From Phlebotomus papatasi (taxonomy: Eukaryota; Arthropoda; Insecta; Diptera; Psychodidae): 64,000 bases of DNA. The first letter of the stretch is position 1; each line of letters begins with the position of its first letter. A program made the position numbers and the translations under genes. Location of the stretch: NCBI RefSeq assembly GCF_024763615.1, contig NC_077222.1, positions 97,249,417 through 97,313,416 on the forward strand. Direction: 5' to 3'. Under the pieces are notes generated by a model. It did not search any database. It was not told the origin of the DNA and worked only from the letters and a program-made list of their open reading frames with translations. Shown one piece after another: positions 49,363 through 58,455 of the stretch.

Positions 49363-52300
49363 CTGAGAAATACAAAAAATTATTTACAAAACCATCGTCG
49401 GAAAATAAAATAATCACTTACATTCATGAACTGAAGAGAACGATCCAACACCATGACCTGACCCATGTGGGTAATCCTTGAAGTCGCTCCATAGGATACC
49501 CCTGGGCAAGATATCAACATCGGACAGGCGAAGATTCTCCGGAAAGACCAGAGTAGAAAGTCTGATCATTGCAGATAGAACCAAGGTATAGGCCCTCTTC
49601 TGGTCAGCTGTAGGCGTTCCCAGATGCAACGTTCTCGCCACATCTGTTGTTCCATCGTAGTACTGCCCTCCGGAATCTACCAGGAGGGTGCTGTTGTCGT
49701 AAATGATGCTGTTGGAGGAATTCTTCGGAGCGTAATATGGCAGTGCACCGTGTTCGCCGAAAGCAACTACGGTCTCAAAAGCAATGTCATGGGCGTACTT
49801 CTGTGATCGTCTTGTCCGGTCGATTTCCTTCGCTAGTTCAAGTTCGGTCCAGTTGTCTCCAAAGCTGAACTGCAAGATTTTAAACACTTTATTGGTCGAG
49901 TTCTAGTCAAAAGAATTATGTAAATGGGTTTATTGAATTTAATTTTAACTGAATTGAATATATTTCATCTCATTCTTGACCTTTCCCACCCCCCATGCGT
50001 CCACCGCCATCTAAGCGTTGATTCTAACCTCCAGGACTAAACGGTGGAAATGTCTTTTCTCTGGTTTTATTATTCGGCTTTACAATATGTTTTACATTTC
50101 AATAAGACTAGCCCAGTCAAAAAAAGAGAGCAAGATTACCAAGCTAATCAGCTGCATGGCAATTTAATTTTAACCTAATTTCATAACTTCTCATAATCAC
50201 CACTAATTTATTCTTTTGGCCGTCTGTACTTTGTCTGAACTAGAAGTACAGAAAAGATATCGAAAATAGGTTTTGTGAGGACCCTTCGATTAAACTGAAA
50301 ATGGAAAATCAGTAAAGTTATCTGAGTTATAACAAAATGCAAGGTGACCCCGTCAGTAGCAACATCTACGGCAATATCTCCAGTGACATCTACGGTAGGC
50401 ATCGGTCAAACAAAGTTTCCGATAGGGGACTACAACTTAGAATTCGTAAACTCCTTCGTCTAGCTTCGATTAACAATCCCAATCCGGGCACGGCTGTTGA
50501 AAGCCAACGGGGCATATTTCAGTCTATCAAGAGTTTTCCATTCAAGAACAGGTATAAAGACTAAGCTACTGCTTTGCGAACTTTCAGCTGCATTTGAGAG
50601 GAGGATTCTAAGGATTTTTGGCCCCGTATGTGAGGAAGGATGATTCTGGAACCTATACAATCATGAAGTATATGAACATGAACGCTACCAAGAAGTAACT
50701 GTCGTCAAGCAAATAGACCTCAATAGGCTCCGGTTTACTGGTCATCTGGTTCGTAAGGATGACGACCGCCCAGTTGGAAAAGTCTTTAAGGACGGACTCT
50801 ATGCTTTGAGAAAACGAGGCCGACTCAGTCTCCGATGGATCGACGGCAAGAACCAGGACGCCATTTCATTATGAACGCGTGCGGAATTAGAGAACAGGGG
50901 CGCGTAACAGGCTAGAGTAGGGACGATTCCTGGGTCAGCCCAAGAACAGCAACACGTTGTAAAGCGGTTTTCAGACCAAAGGTTTAGACTAGTTCCTGAA
51001 GGTCTCAGAATCCTAAATGGCGACCAATTTTATTGGTCTTTCAGAACCTAATAGGTCATTTGTCCTTAATAATCCAGTCCTAGGTTAAATTTTCCAAAAT
51101 ATCTAAACTGGTAAGAAATTATAGCAGTTAATCCATATGGTTAAGCCTTAGATCTCAAACCCGTATAACGTCGGTTGAATTTATATTTTAGTTTAGTTAA
51201 TCGTTCGAGTGAGTGTATTCATTGTGAATCATTCCACTTAAAAAAAGAGTCACAAAAGGAATGGACAACATTTTGCAAACTCTTATTATTCGTAATTTCG
51301 AACTACGGTTTCGGAAAGAACGAAATCTCAAAGAAACTTTACAAAACAGAGGTAACTAAGGTAAAGTGCCCTCGCTCGACCGATTCCTCGTCTCGATCGG
51401 TAGATTTATTTATTCAATTTATTTATATTTGCTATAATATTTTGCGTATGATCTAGCAGTAATAGGTCAATTATTCCACGAATAATGCGAACCAGTGACA
51501 AATTCATAGAAATTTACGAAATTGACCATCAAACATTAAAAAATTGACCCACCGGTCGAATCGAGGAACCCGGTCGAGTGAGGGTACTTTACCTTAATAT
51601 TTAATTCAAAATGGTACGAGTTCGTGATTAATCGAAAAAAAATTCTTAGATTTTCCTAGGTTTTCTGTAAATGTTTTCTCTACTGCTCTTGGGTTCCCCC
51701 AAGTTCTTCTCGGGATCCCTGTCGATTTTTCTGAATCCCTGGCTTCCCTTCTAGCCCCTTGAGTTGCAATCGAATTCTTCAAATTTGATAGAGGTTCTTT
51801 GGCCTCTCGTCAAGTTCCTCGAATTTATCGAGTTCCCTGCTATGACCTTTTTAGGGCCCAAATAGACTCAAGCTGTTCCTCGAGAATATTTAAGCTGTAA
51901 AATTTAGCGGTTAAGATTTATCCTGTTGATTGTGTAATACGCTAAATGCTTCGGATCATCGAAATTCCTAAATAAATAAAATTCCTTTATGAAATTCTTT
52001 ACTGAGAAATTTCTCAGGCTAAAAATTCTCGAAGATCAGCCTTGGTCTATTTGAATCCTTACATTCCCTATTAATTCTTTGGATCCTCCGCACATATTTA
52101 CTTCAAATTCGAAAGTTCCTTAAGTTTCTCTGGTTTTCCACGCATTCCTCGTATTCTCCAAATGTTTCCCACAAGGTTCGTAAGCTCTTCATGGATTTTT
52201 TTCATAACCTTTTCGTATTGTCTACTCTACTCCCAACATCTATCACATAGATCCCTAGGGTTCCCAAACTTTTCTCATTGGTTGCCCATATTTTTAAACG

Positions 52301-54706
52301 TACCCCCGAAATTTTTCCTGCAGATTGTATTCTTCGTAGTAAATAAGCCTTGTTATATATACTGAGAAAAAAAATTATAGAATAAACATGCTCGTTTTTA
52401 GAATTTCCTATCCTATGGATAGTAGGTTCTGATAGGTGAAATGGTGAATTCCACTATCCCTCTTTAGGTTTACTTTACCTTAAACCTCTCTTAGGTTCTA
52501 ATATACAGATATTAGATTTCACTAGGCGTATAGTAAATTTTACTATATAGATATTAATATGTACAATATTGGAAAAAATATATTATTTTTCTATTTGAAG
52601 TAATTTTAAACTAATGACTGTTTAGTGTAGAGGGTTGTGGCCCTTCGTGGTTGATAATGTCTAGATTCCAAACCATTATGACGCGTGAAGATATTTTTCC
52701 AATATTAGCGGTCGTGCCGATATTTGAACACGAAAACTTTAAGAGACGGTTGAGCACCTTCCGATTACTAGTCTATACTATACAGAGCATACCGAACCGA
52801 GAACCGTTGGATCGTTACCTAAAATATTACAATATGAGATTCTAACAGAAGTTTGGTAAATTTTGGTCTTCAAGTTGAATTCTAGTATGTAATATCCAGC
52901 TAGTAAATCTACTATCCAAATATTAGAATCTAGGAGAAGCATGATTTTAAATCTAAGGCAAGATATTCGAGTTTACCGTTCATATATTAGAATCTAATAT
53001 CCATAGTAAAATCCAAAAATTCAAGATAGAAGATTCTAAAGGAAAATGTCTATGGAGGATGGTATTTGAGGCAGTAGAATCTAAAAACACGTTTTGTGAA
53101 AAATACCATCCAAATTTTTCTGAATGTAACCTATTTGTAAGACAAAGTATAGCCTACCCTCTCTTCTAGGTAACTGAAGATATCACATAGAGCTGCAGCG
53201 TCTCTTATATGAGCATGTAGCATCCCAGTACGTTCTACTTCATTTTTCTGAGCTCTCATATAAATAATCGGAGAGACTCTTTCAACCACAATTTTCTGAG
53301 GAAGGGCACTGTAGATGGCTTCTGAAGCTCCCATGTCGAAGACGCAATAAGTCGGAACCAATACTCGTTGCCACTGCTGAGAAAACGTCCGTAGATCCGA
53401 CCAAATGGCATTGTAATCTCTGGTTCTGAAATAAAGATTAAACCTTAATCTGTTTTCTTCGACATTTGCATACGATTTAAACTCACTGAACACAGTTTTC
53501 ATGATGACAAGGCTCAGATTTCAGATGGAGTGAGACTCCAAAGTCGATCCGAGACTGATTTGTATATAAAAAGATCTCTTTTTGCGTAACAATGAGGTAT
53601 GATTTGAACACTGGAATGTATGGGATATCGTTTCCGCGTAAATTCAAAATATACGCGATTTCCGTTAATGAAGTTACGATCATTGCCTCAGCCCGGATAC
53701 TCGTGAGATTTGCCCTCAATTTGGCAATTTTATTCTCCCACTTTTCACCAGCAAACACCACAGGGTGAACCTTGATAGGATCATTGAACGGCTGTGGACG
53801 TTCATCGCCCCATATGGCATCGAGGATGTACCTGTTAACATCTATAAGCCTTATGGATTTACGTGAAAGTTCATATTTGAGGTCTTGCCACATGTAATGG
53901 GGTACAATTTGGGCATCAGCCCCAACTTTGGCTTCTGGATGAAGTTGTGTGGTGAGCCACTTGCCAATCGATGGTTCACTGTTCATCCGGAAAATCTTCC
54001 ATTCACAATCAAGCTCACTATCTGCCTGTGACAGGAACCTCTCATCTGTCCACAGTGCTGCGGAATTGAGAGTCACCTGAAATTAATTGCATGGGCATTA
54101 GTTTGTAAATCTGTCATGAACATGCAAAATGCAAACTTGGCTTCACACTTGCATTAAAAGTGCCAACATTTGATGCTTCAATGTGGGAAAAATATGACTC
54201 TTGGCAGAGGGAATTTTTGCGCAGTAAATTGGCGGGAAAATAAACTCACCGCCACATCTCCATTGGATCCCGAAAATCCAGACAAAAATCTCCTTCTCTG
54301 ATCAGATTCTGCCACATATTCTGATTGATGCTCATCGAAGGTGGGCACAATGTAGGCATCAAGTTCGGATCCCGGCACCGACGCCTGAATCCGCATTTTG
54401 GTTCGCAATTCACGCAGATGATGACGAAACTCACTGTGAGGCCGGACCTACCAATAAATCAAACATCAAAAATATGATACAAATATCCATCAAACAGAGC
54501 TCCAATTGTGGTTAACCAGCCTCTCAATCATTGTTTATTTTCCTGCCCTTTGATGTTATGCAATCGGCAAAACATTGAGTAATGCAACGCTCGTGCGAAC
54601 AGATACTCCCCATTACTTACATTAACACCTTCCCGGTTAGCACATTTCAGACGTTCTATGCCTTTGTAAACATCAGCCGACGTCACAGGAGAGATGAGAA
54701 ATGATA
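48881..54706 (-). CDS. Aminopeptidase P (Xaa-Pro aminopeptidase, XPNPEP2-like), multi-exon
   Basis: Family role: M24B metallopeptidases that remove an N-terminal residue preceding proline. Visible exons (minus order): 54706-54621, 54447-54250, 54076-53487, 53425-53158, 49869-49422, 49362-48881. They sum to about 690 codons with phases consistent at every junction and GT-AG borders. Domain order fits the family: creatinase-like N domain (exons 1-3), second N-type domain (exons 3-4), pita-bread catalytic domain (exons 4-6) and aminopeptidase P C-terminal domain (exon 6). Motifs DSGGQYYDGTTDVARTLH, GSGHGVG and NEPG are present. A hydrophobic, secretory-signal-like stretch precedes the first visible exon, and the protein ends in a hydrophobic tail, both as expected for the membrane or secreted XPNPEP2 type. 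Oddities: the active-site His is Tyr (codon 49735-49737) and the last metal-ligand Glu is Lys (codon 49250-49252), so activity is doubtful. The initiator exon is not resolved. A candidate poly(A) signal (AATAAA on the minus strand) lies near 48602-48607. Confidence 0.9.
49422..49869 (-). CDS. Aminopeptidase P, metal-binding exon
   Basis: Starts FSFGDNWTELELAKEIDRTR after acceptor TTGCAG and carries AFETVVAFGEHGALPYYAP, LLVDSGGQYYDGTTDVARTL and PHGSGHGVGSFSSVHE. The two metal Asp, the metal His in GHG and the following His are intact. The first Tyr of PYYAP occupies the position where the family has the catalytic His of HYAP/HYSP (codon TAT at 49735-49737, one base from CAT). Donor GTAAGT starts at 49421; phase 1 out. 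Confidence 0.93.
49925..50200 (+). repeat. Dispersed 250 bp repeat shared with 21.34-21.6 kb
   Basis: Shares long stretches with 21336-21600, including TTTCATCTCATTCTTGA, GGACTAAACGGTGGAAATGT and TTTAATTTTAACCTAATTTC. It probably derives from the R1-like 3' UTR or from a SINE using that tail. Confidence 0.7.
50575..50890 (+). pseudogene. LINE reverse transcriptase C-terminal relic in the intron
   Basis: Frames give AFERRILRIFGPVCEEG, then VVKQIDLNRLRFTGHLVRKD, DDRPVGKVFKDGLYALRKRG and LSLRWIDG. This is the standard C-terminal run of RTE/I-type LINE ORFs (LRWLGHVxRMxxDRPxKKV...GRPRxRWxD). It is broken by stops and lies antisense to the host gene. Confidence 0.75.
51358..51595. mobile_element. 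AAGGTAAAGTGCCCTCGC MITE in intron
   Basis: Arms AAGGTAAAGTGCCCTCGCTC and near-complement; CGACCG...CCTCG also mirrored. Lies in the large aminopeptidase P intron. Confidence 0.85.
52360..53112. mobile_element. Imperfect inverted-repeat element in intron
   Basis: The left end ACTGAGAAAAAAAATT with CGTTTTTAGAAT is matched in inverse at the right (ATTCTAAAAACACG-like, TTTTTCTGAAT). The interior is rich in TAGAATCTA and TATTAGA motifs. It ends about 45 bp from the exon at 53158. Confidence 0.5.
53158..53425 (-). CDS. Aminopeptidase P, exon entering the catalytic domain
   Basis: Starts with one base completing a Gln codon, then TRDYNAIWSDLRTF, and runs to RTGMLHAHIRDAAALCDIFSYLEER. The latter is the family's first catalytic-domain helix (E-x-x-G-M-x-x-A-H-I-x-D-A). 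The donor chosen is AGG then GTAGGC at 53157, a moderate match. It leaves phase 0 and joins the exon at 49869 in phase. The following intron is about 3.3 kb and full of mobile elements. Confidence 0.88.
53487..54076 (-). CDS. Aminopeptidase P, large N-domain exon
   Basis: Begins VTLNSAALWTDERFLSQAD, continuing the family pattern A-x-L-W-T-D-x-R-Y/F-x-x-Q-A, and runs through the linker into the second N-type domain (motif EIAYILNLRGNDIPYIPVF). It is 590 bp, phase 0 in and phase 2 out. Donor GTGAGT starts at 53486; the following intron is 61 bp. Without splicing, the frame stops soon after HHENCVQ. Confidence 0.93.
54250..54447 (-). CDS. Aminopeptidase P, exon with N-domain start
   Basis: Sixty-six codons, phase 0 at both ends. 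Contains SELDAYIVPTFDEHQSEY and RRRFLSGFSGSNGDVA, the typical opening of the creatinase-type N-terminal domain, where cytosolic and membrane forms have D-A-Y-I-V/I-P and S-G-F-x-G-S. Acceptor at 54448-54449, donor GTGAGT at 54249 downward. Confidence 0.92.
54621..54706 (-). CDS. Aminopeptidase P, first recognisable exon
   Basis: Encodes the end of a hydrophobic stretch followed by ADVYKGIERLKCANREGVN, which resembles the start of mature secreted aminopeptidase P. Acceptor TTTTCAG lies at 54707 and upward; donor GTAAGT starts at 54620. It ends in phase 0, matching the next exon. The same frame stays open and hydrophobic upstream (VLSLYVFSVSFLISPVTSA) but meets a stop before any ATG. An ATG at 54753 opens a signal-peptide-like frame that is offset by one base from this one. 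Either an upstream exon supplies the start, or the copy carries a frameshift. Confidence 0.75.
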
Positions 54707-55829
54707 CTGAAAAGACATAGAGAGAAAGTACTATAAGCTATCTTTAATTTCATGCTTGCATTTGAGTGCAGCATTAATTGAATCATCATAAATTAAGTCC
54801 AACATTTGCAAATATCACGCTTCAATGAATGAGTAAAAATTTTGCCAAATGTAGTTCTGCCAATGAATTCAGAATGCTCTCCTAGAACATTAACAGAGAG
54901 AAGTATTTTTAACCCAAATAGTTTGTTTGAAGACAAACAAGCTTGTATGATACACCAATTGGCAAGGGGAAACCATTTATTCGCTGAAGTGTACATGAAT
55001 TTCTGTCATGAAGATTTATAATTTATGTAATTTGTTGTCAAGACCATGACAGACCGAATTTAAAAACTTTCAATATTGTTTTTCTTTATGCAGAAATTTT
55101 TCTACCGAACAACTTTAATTCTAGCTAGAACGTTTCCGATAACTTAAAGGGGAAATCGAACCTGGAACACTTGCAATATGGAGCAAGGGGTAAGTATTAT
55201 TGTCAGTTATTATTGTCGGGTTATTGTCAGTTGCATTGACCGTTCTCGTATGTGAATTTATTTTGCGTCTGCATATTACGTTGTCTATTACGTGAAATGC
55301 TGACACAAAAGAAATCGCAAATATGTATGGCAATGATCGATGTAACCGACGATGCACTGCAACTGAATGGTTACGATTTTAATAAATTTAGCAAGAATGA
55401 GGTTTAAATTAATTAGCCAGAAGTAACAAAAACATCAGTCAATTTAAACTTTATAAACAGTGAGCTCCATAATAGTAAACTTTTAGTTTTTTTTTAAATT
55501 TTTGTTTGAGGAATATTTTGTTTATTTTTCAGACAAAATTATATTACTAATCAGAAATATTCTTACTAACCAAAACAAATAACGTGGGTTTTTGATCTAA
55601 GTCTTATTCATATGGATTAACTTCTATATTATCTTATCAGTCAGAATCTACGAAAAAATTTAATTGAATCTAGGAGAATATATGAACTATTAGGTGATCA
55701 ATAGAAAGAATAACCAATTTAATGTGTCTTTTTTGGGCCATCGATTACCTCAAATAATTTTTGATACGCTTTAATTTACTGGATAACTATTGATTCAATT
55801 AAATTGTATTCTCGGTCCTTTGTGGATAA
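54707..55829. other. Upstream flank of the aminopeptidase P gene, no further exon identified
   Basis: It should contain the 5' exon(s) and promoter, but I cannot identify them. The ATG at 54751-54753 (minus) followed by a hydrophobic frame is the only start-like signal nearby. A 78-codon minus-strand frame at 55121-55357 has no family resemblance. Confidence 0.4.
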
Positions 55830-55889
55830 TTTTGAGTCAAGAAACACGGCATAGACCTTTTTAAAAACTTCTCTATTTCCTCCTGCTAC

Positions 55890-55922
55890 GACGTTTCGGA
55901 GATTGGTTGTCTCCTTCTTCAG
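55890..55922 (-). ncRNA. Hammerhead-like core, minus copy (CGTC type)
   Basis: The minus strand reads TAC, CTGAAGA, hairpin GGAGA with TCTCC, GAAA, CG, TC, GTA. The stem I triplet and the stem III dinucleotide both differ from the other family but remain complementary. Confidence 0.55.
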
Positions 55923-56090
55923 GTATGGGTAGGTATGGGGAAGCTCTTATCAGGTTTCTGGGGAATTACTTGAACAATTACATACACTTGGACTTCGTAA
56001 AACACTTTCTGGGACGATGTCACCATTTGGACGGATTGTTCAAGTAATTCCCCAGAAACCTGATAAGAGCTTCCCCATACCTACCCATAC

Positions 56091-56123
56091 CTGAAGAAGG
56101 AGATAACCAATCTCCGAAACGTC
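56091..56123 (+). ncRNA. Hammerhead-like core, plus copy (CGTC type)
   Basis: Plus strand TAC, CTGAAGA, GGAGA/TCTCC hairpin, GAAA, CG, TC, GTA. It mirrors 55890-55922. Confidence 0.55.
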
Positions 56124-56289
56124 GTAGCAGGAGGAAATAGAGAAGTTTTTAAAAAGGTCTATACCGTGTTTCTTGACTCAAAAATATTGATTCAATGTCA
56201 GACAGGAACTAGATCAAAGTGAGACCAGGTAGCTCAGAATTCCTTTGCCTTCAAGTTGAGACTCTGACTCACTCCATTTGCTTTTTTTA

Positions 56290-57160
56290 TTTTTAGGACA
56301 AATAAAGTGCGTACCATTACTATAAGGTCACTTTTAAAAACTCAATTTTCTATATTCCTTTTATTAATACTTTTTTTCCGCAAAACATTTTGAATTGGGA
56401 TCATAAACTGATTCAAATATCAATTTTGCACGTTTTTGATTGGACACCTACTATAAGGTCAACAACTGCTTTTGTAATATTTTTAGGGGAAATAATTTTA
56501 TGCAAATCTTTAATAAAATTAGTGATTCTATCGTTTTTTTAAAATTGTTTCAAGAATGTGACTTTTCATACTATCGATCAAGTTTTTGATGAACTTATCT
56601 TAAATATTGTTTCACTCGTCCGAAATTGCAGATTTTAACTCCAAAACGTCTGCGTGTGTATTGGCGATTATTTGCGTAAATGTGGCGAATAAGAATTCCC
56701 CAAATATTTTCAATTGGATTAAGGTCAGGAGAGCACGAAGTCAAGAGGCTACGTCATGACTTTGATACTGTGAGCTCGGATCCAATTTAAAGCATCTGCG
56801 CTCACATGAATCCGAGCATTAATCTTTTTAAAATATGAAGTCCTAGCACCAGTTTACTCGGGTAAATGGTAGAAGACTACTTCAGAGTGCCCCAATATAA
56901 TCCCGGTTTCTCGAATAACACTCGGATCCATGTGACCAAAATGTCAGACCAAAATCCCTTAATTCCTGTTTGCAAATTATATACGCAAATTTTGGTTCAA
57001 GTCGATTAATTTAGGAAGTATCATTTATGATCAGTAAAATATAACAATTTTGTCAAAAGATAATGAAGACTTCATCACAAATTTCTTTAAACCATGATTA
57101 AATTGTCAAAATAGTTCTCACGTTCATTTTGATTTTTTTAGCCAAGAATATTTCACGATT
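56290..57160 (-). pseudogene. Tc1/mariner-like transposase relic
   Basis: The minus strand reads ALNWIRAHSIKVM, then (across a frameshift) SPDLNPIENIWGILIRHIYANNRQY, the hallmark block of Tc1 transposases around the third catalytic residue. Upstream pieces are heavily decayed. Repeats of ACTATAAGGTCA occur at 56321 and 56451 and could be remains of terminal repeats. Confidence 0.75.
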
Positions 57161-57315
57161 TTCTTTTTTTTTAAATTATTATTCAATATTAGGTGTGATT
57201 CCTTCTAATCACACCTGTTTTAAATTAGAATTTTAATGAATACTTTAAAAATGTTAATGTTCGTACTTTTAAATAGTCAATATCCTTCAATTAATTATTA
57301 TTATTTTTTTTATAG

Positions 57316-57478
57316 TTTAGTAAAACTCGTGCCCAATGCGCCCCTTACCACTAAACCCATAGCCCACCCATACTCTGACACTGGTACTCAAGCAGCAGCC
57401 GCCGCCGTCTTCACAGCCCCCAGGAGGAAACGACGGAAACTCCGCTTCAGACTGAATCACGTACATCGTTTACAATAA
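57316..57478 (+). CDS. Candidate terminal coding exon
   Basis: A TTATTTTTTTTATAG acceptor precedes an open frame LVKLVPNAPLTTKPIAHPYS then DTGTQAAAAAVFTAPRRKRR ending HRLQ-stop. AATAAA overlaps the stop (57474-57479). It is GC-richer than its surroundings. The upstream part of any such gene is not visible here. I do not recognise the peptide. Confidence 0.35.
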
Positions 57479-57936
57479 ATAATACAATTCATTTTATTTG
57501 TATTTGTGATCTATAACAGTTTCGTGGGTAGCGTGAGGTGTAGCAAAGGAATAAGGTAAAATCTAATCTTATTATTCATAATTTGCTTAATTTAGTAATA
57601 AAAAGGTAGACAAAGATAGGTCTGAGTTAACCAAAATTACATATATGCTTTAAATTAAAACCTTATGAAAAAATTGCATTTTTTGTATTAATCCTATAAA
57701 TCCACTTCCCTATTAAAAACAAATCAAATTTAAAATATTAAATGATTCAAAGACACGAGTCGTACTTTCAGACGATCACGTGTAATAACATCGTAATATA
57801 AATTTAAATTCTAAGGCAAGCTCTTCTTGTAAATAATTTCTGTATGAATCTTCTTGTATTTTAAGAGGGTTCCCCTAATTATAAGTTCAAAAGAGGTCTA
57901 TAATTTTTTATTACCTAAATGGATAGAGGATCTATC

Positions 57937-58339
57937 TACACAGAAAAAAAATATTTTGTAAAATTGTTCGTAAATGTTTGTGACTTCCTTTTGGGGACTT
58001 ACGAAATTCTAGTAAATCTTATAACCCACACACAAGTTCGTAAAAGTTTATACATTTTTTACAAATATTGTTCGTATTTTTGTTTACCTGGTGAACATTT
58101 TACGAACATTTACGAACAAATGACAAAATTTTACGAATATTTTTTGTGTGTTTACGAACAAATGTTTCTAAAAGTACAAAAATGCTCGTCAAATATTCAT
58201 GTTACGAACGATGTTTGTGAAAAAGTACAAACTTTTACAAATTCGTTTGCAGGTTATGCGCTTTACGAGCATTTCGTAAGTCCCAATATGAATTCACAAG
58301 CATTTACGAACAATTTTATAAAATTTTTTTTTTCTGTAA
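57937..58339. mobile_element. ACACAGAAAAAAA MITE of TTCGTAAA/TTTACGAA units
   Basis: Ends ACACAGAAAAAAAATATTTT and the near-complement with TTTCTGT. The interior alternates ACGAACATTTACG and its complement. The 178-codon plus frame here (57919-58455) is a product of this repeat, not a likely gene. Confidence 0.8.
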
Positions 58340-58455
58340 GAATATACAATAAAAATTTCAGGAGTCAATTCGAAGTATTTCCGAAGGTACAGAGATATAA
58401 GCCAATGAGCATCAAGCAGATTTGCAAGCGTTCGGGCGAACATTCAAAACTTTAA

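Larger units (their letters stand above)
49870..53157 (-). other. Repeat-filled 3.3 kb intron of the aminopeptidase P gene
   Basis: The intron holds a 250 bp fragment shared with 21.34-21.6 kb, a degenerate LINE fragment (50.58-50.9 kb), a palindromic MITE (51358-51595) and a 750 bp inverted-repeat element (52360-53112). The other introns of this gene are about 60, 60, 170 and 170 bp, so nearly all of the expansion is inserted DNA. I see no additional exon in it, and the protein aligns across it without a gap. Confidence 0.75.
55830..56183. mobile_element. Foldback element with two hammerhead-like cores (CGTC type)
   Basis: Arms of about 145 bp start TTTTGAGTCAAGAAACACGG and end with the complement at 56183, around a loop of about 60 bp. 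Both arms carry the core. The terminal motif GAAACGTC differs from the GAAAGCTT of other copies. Confidence 0.92.

Noticed and set aside
54178..54249. Reading through past GDVA in the aminopeptidase exon
   Set aside because: A GTGAGT donor at 54249 and the matching acceptor at 54077 give the family sequence; the read-through peptide does not.
57919..58455. 178-codon plus-strand open frame
   Set aside because: It coincides with an inverted-repeat element made of TTCGTAAA/TTTACGAA units; the peptide is Phe/Tyr/Asn-rich repeat output with no domain.
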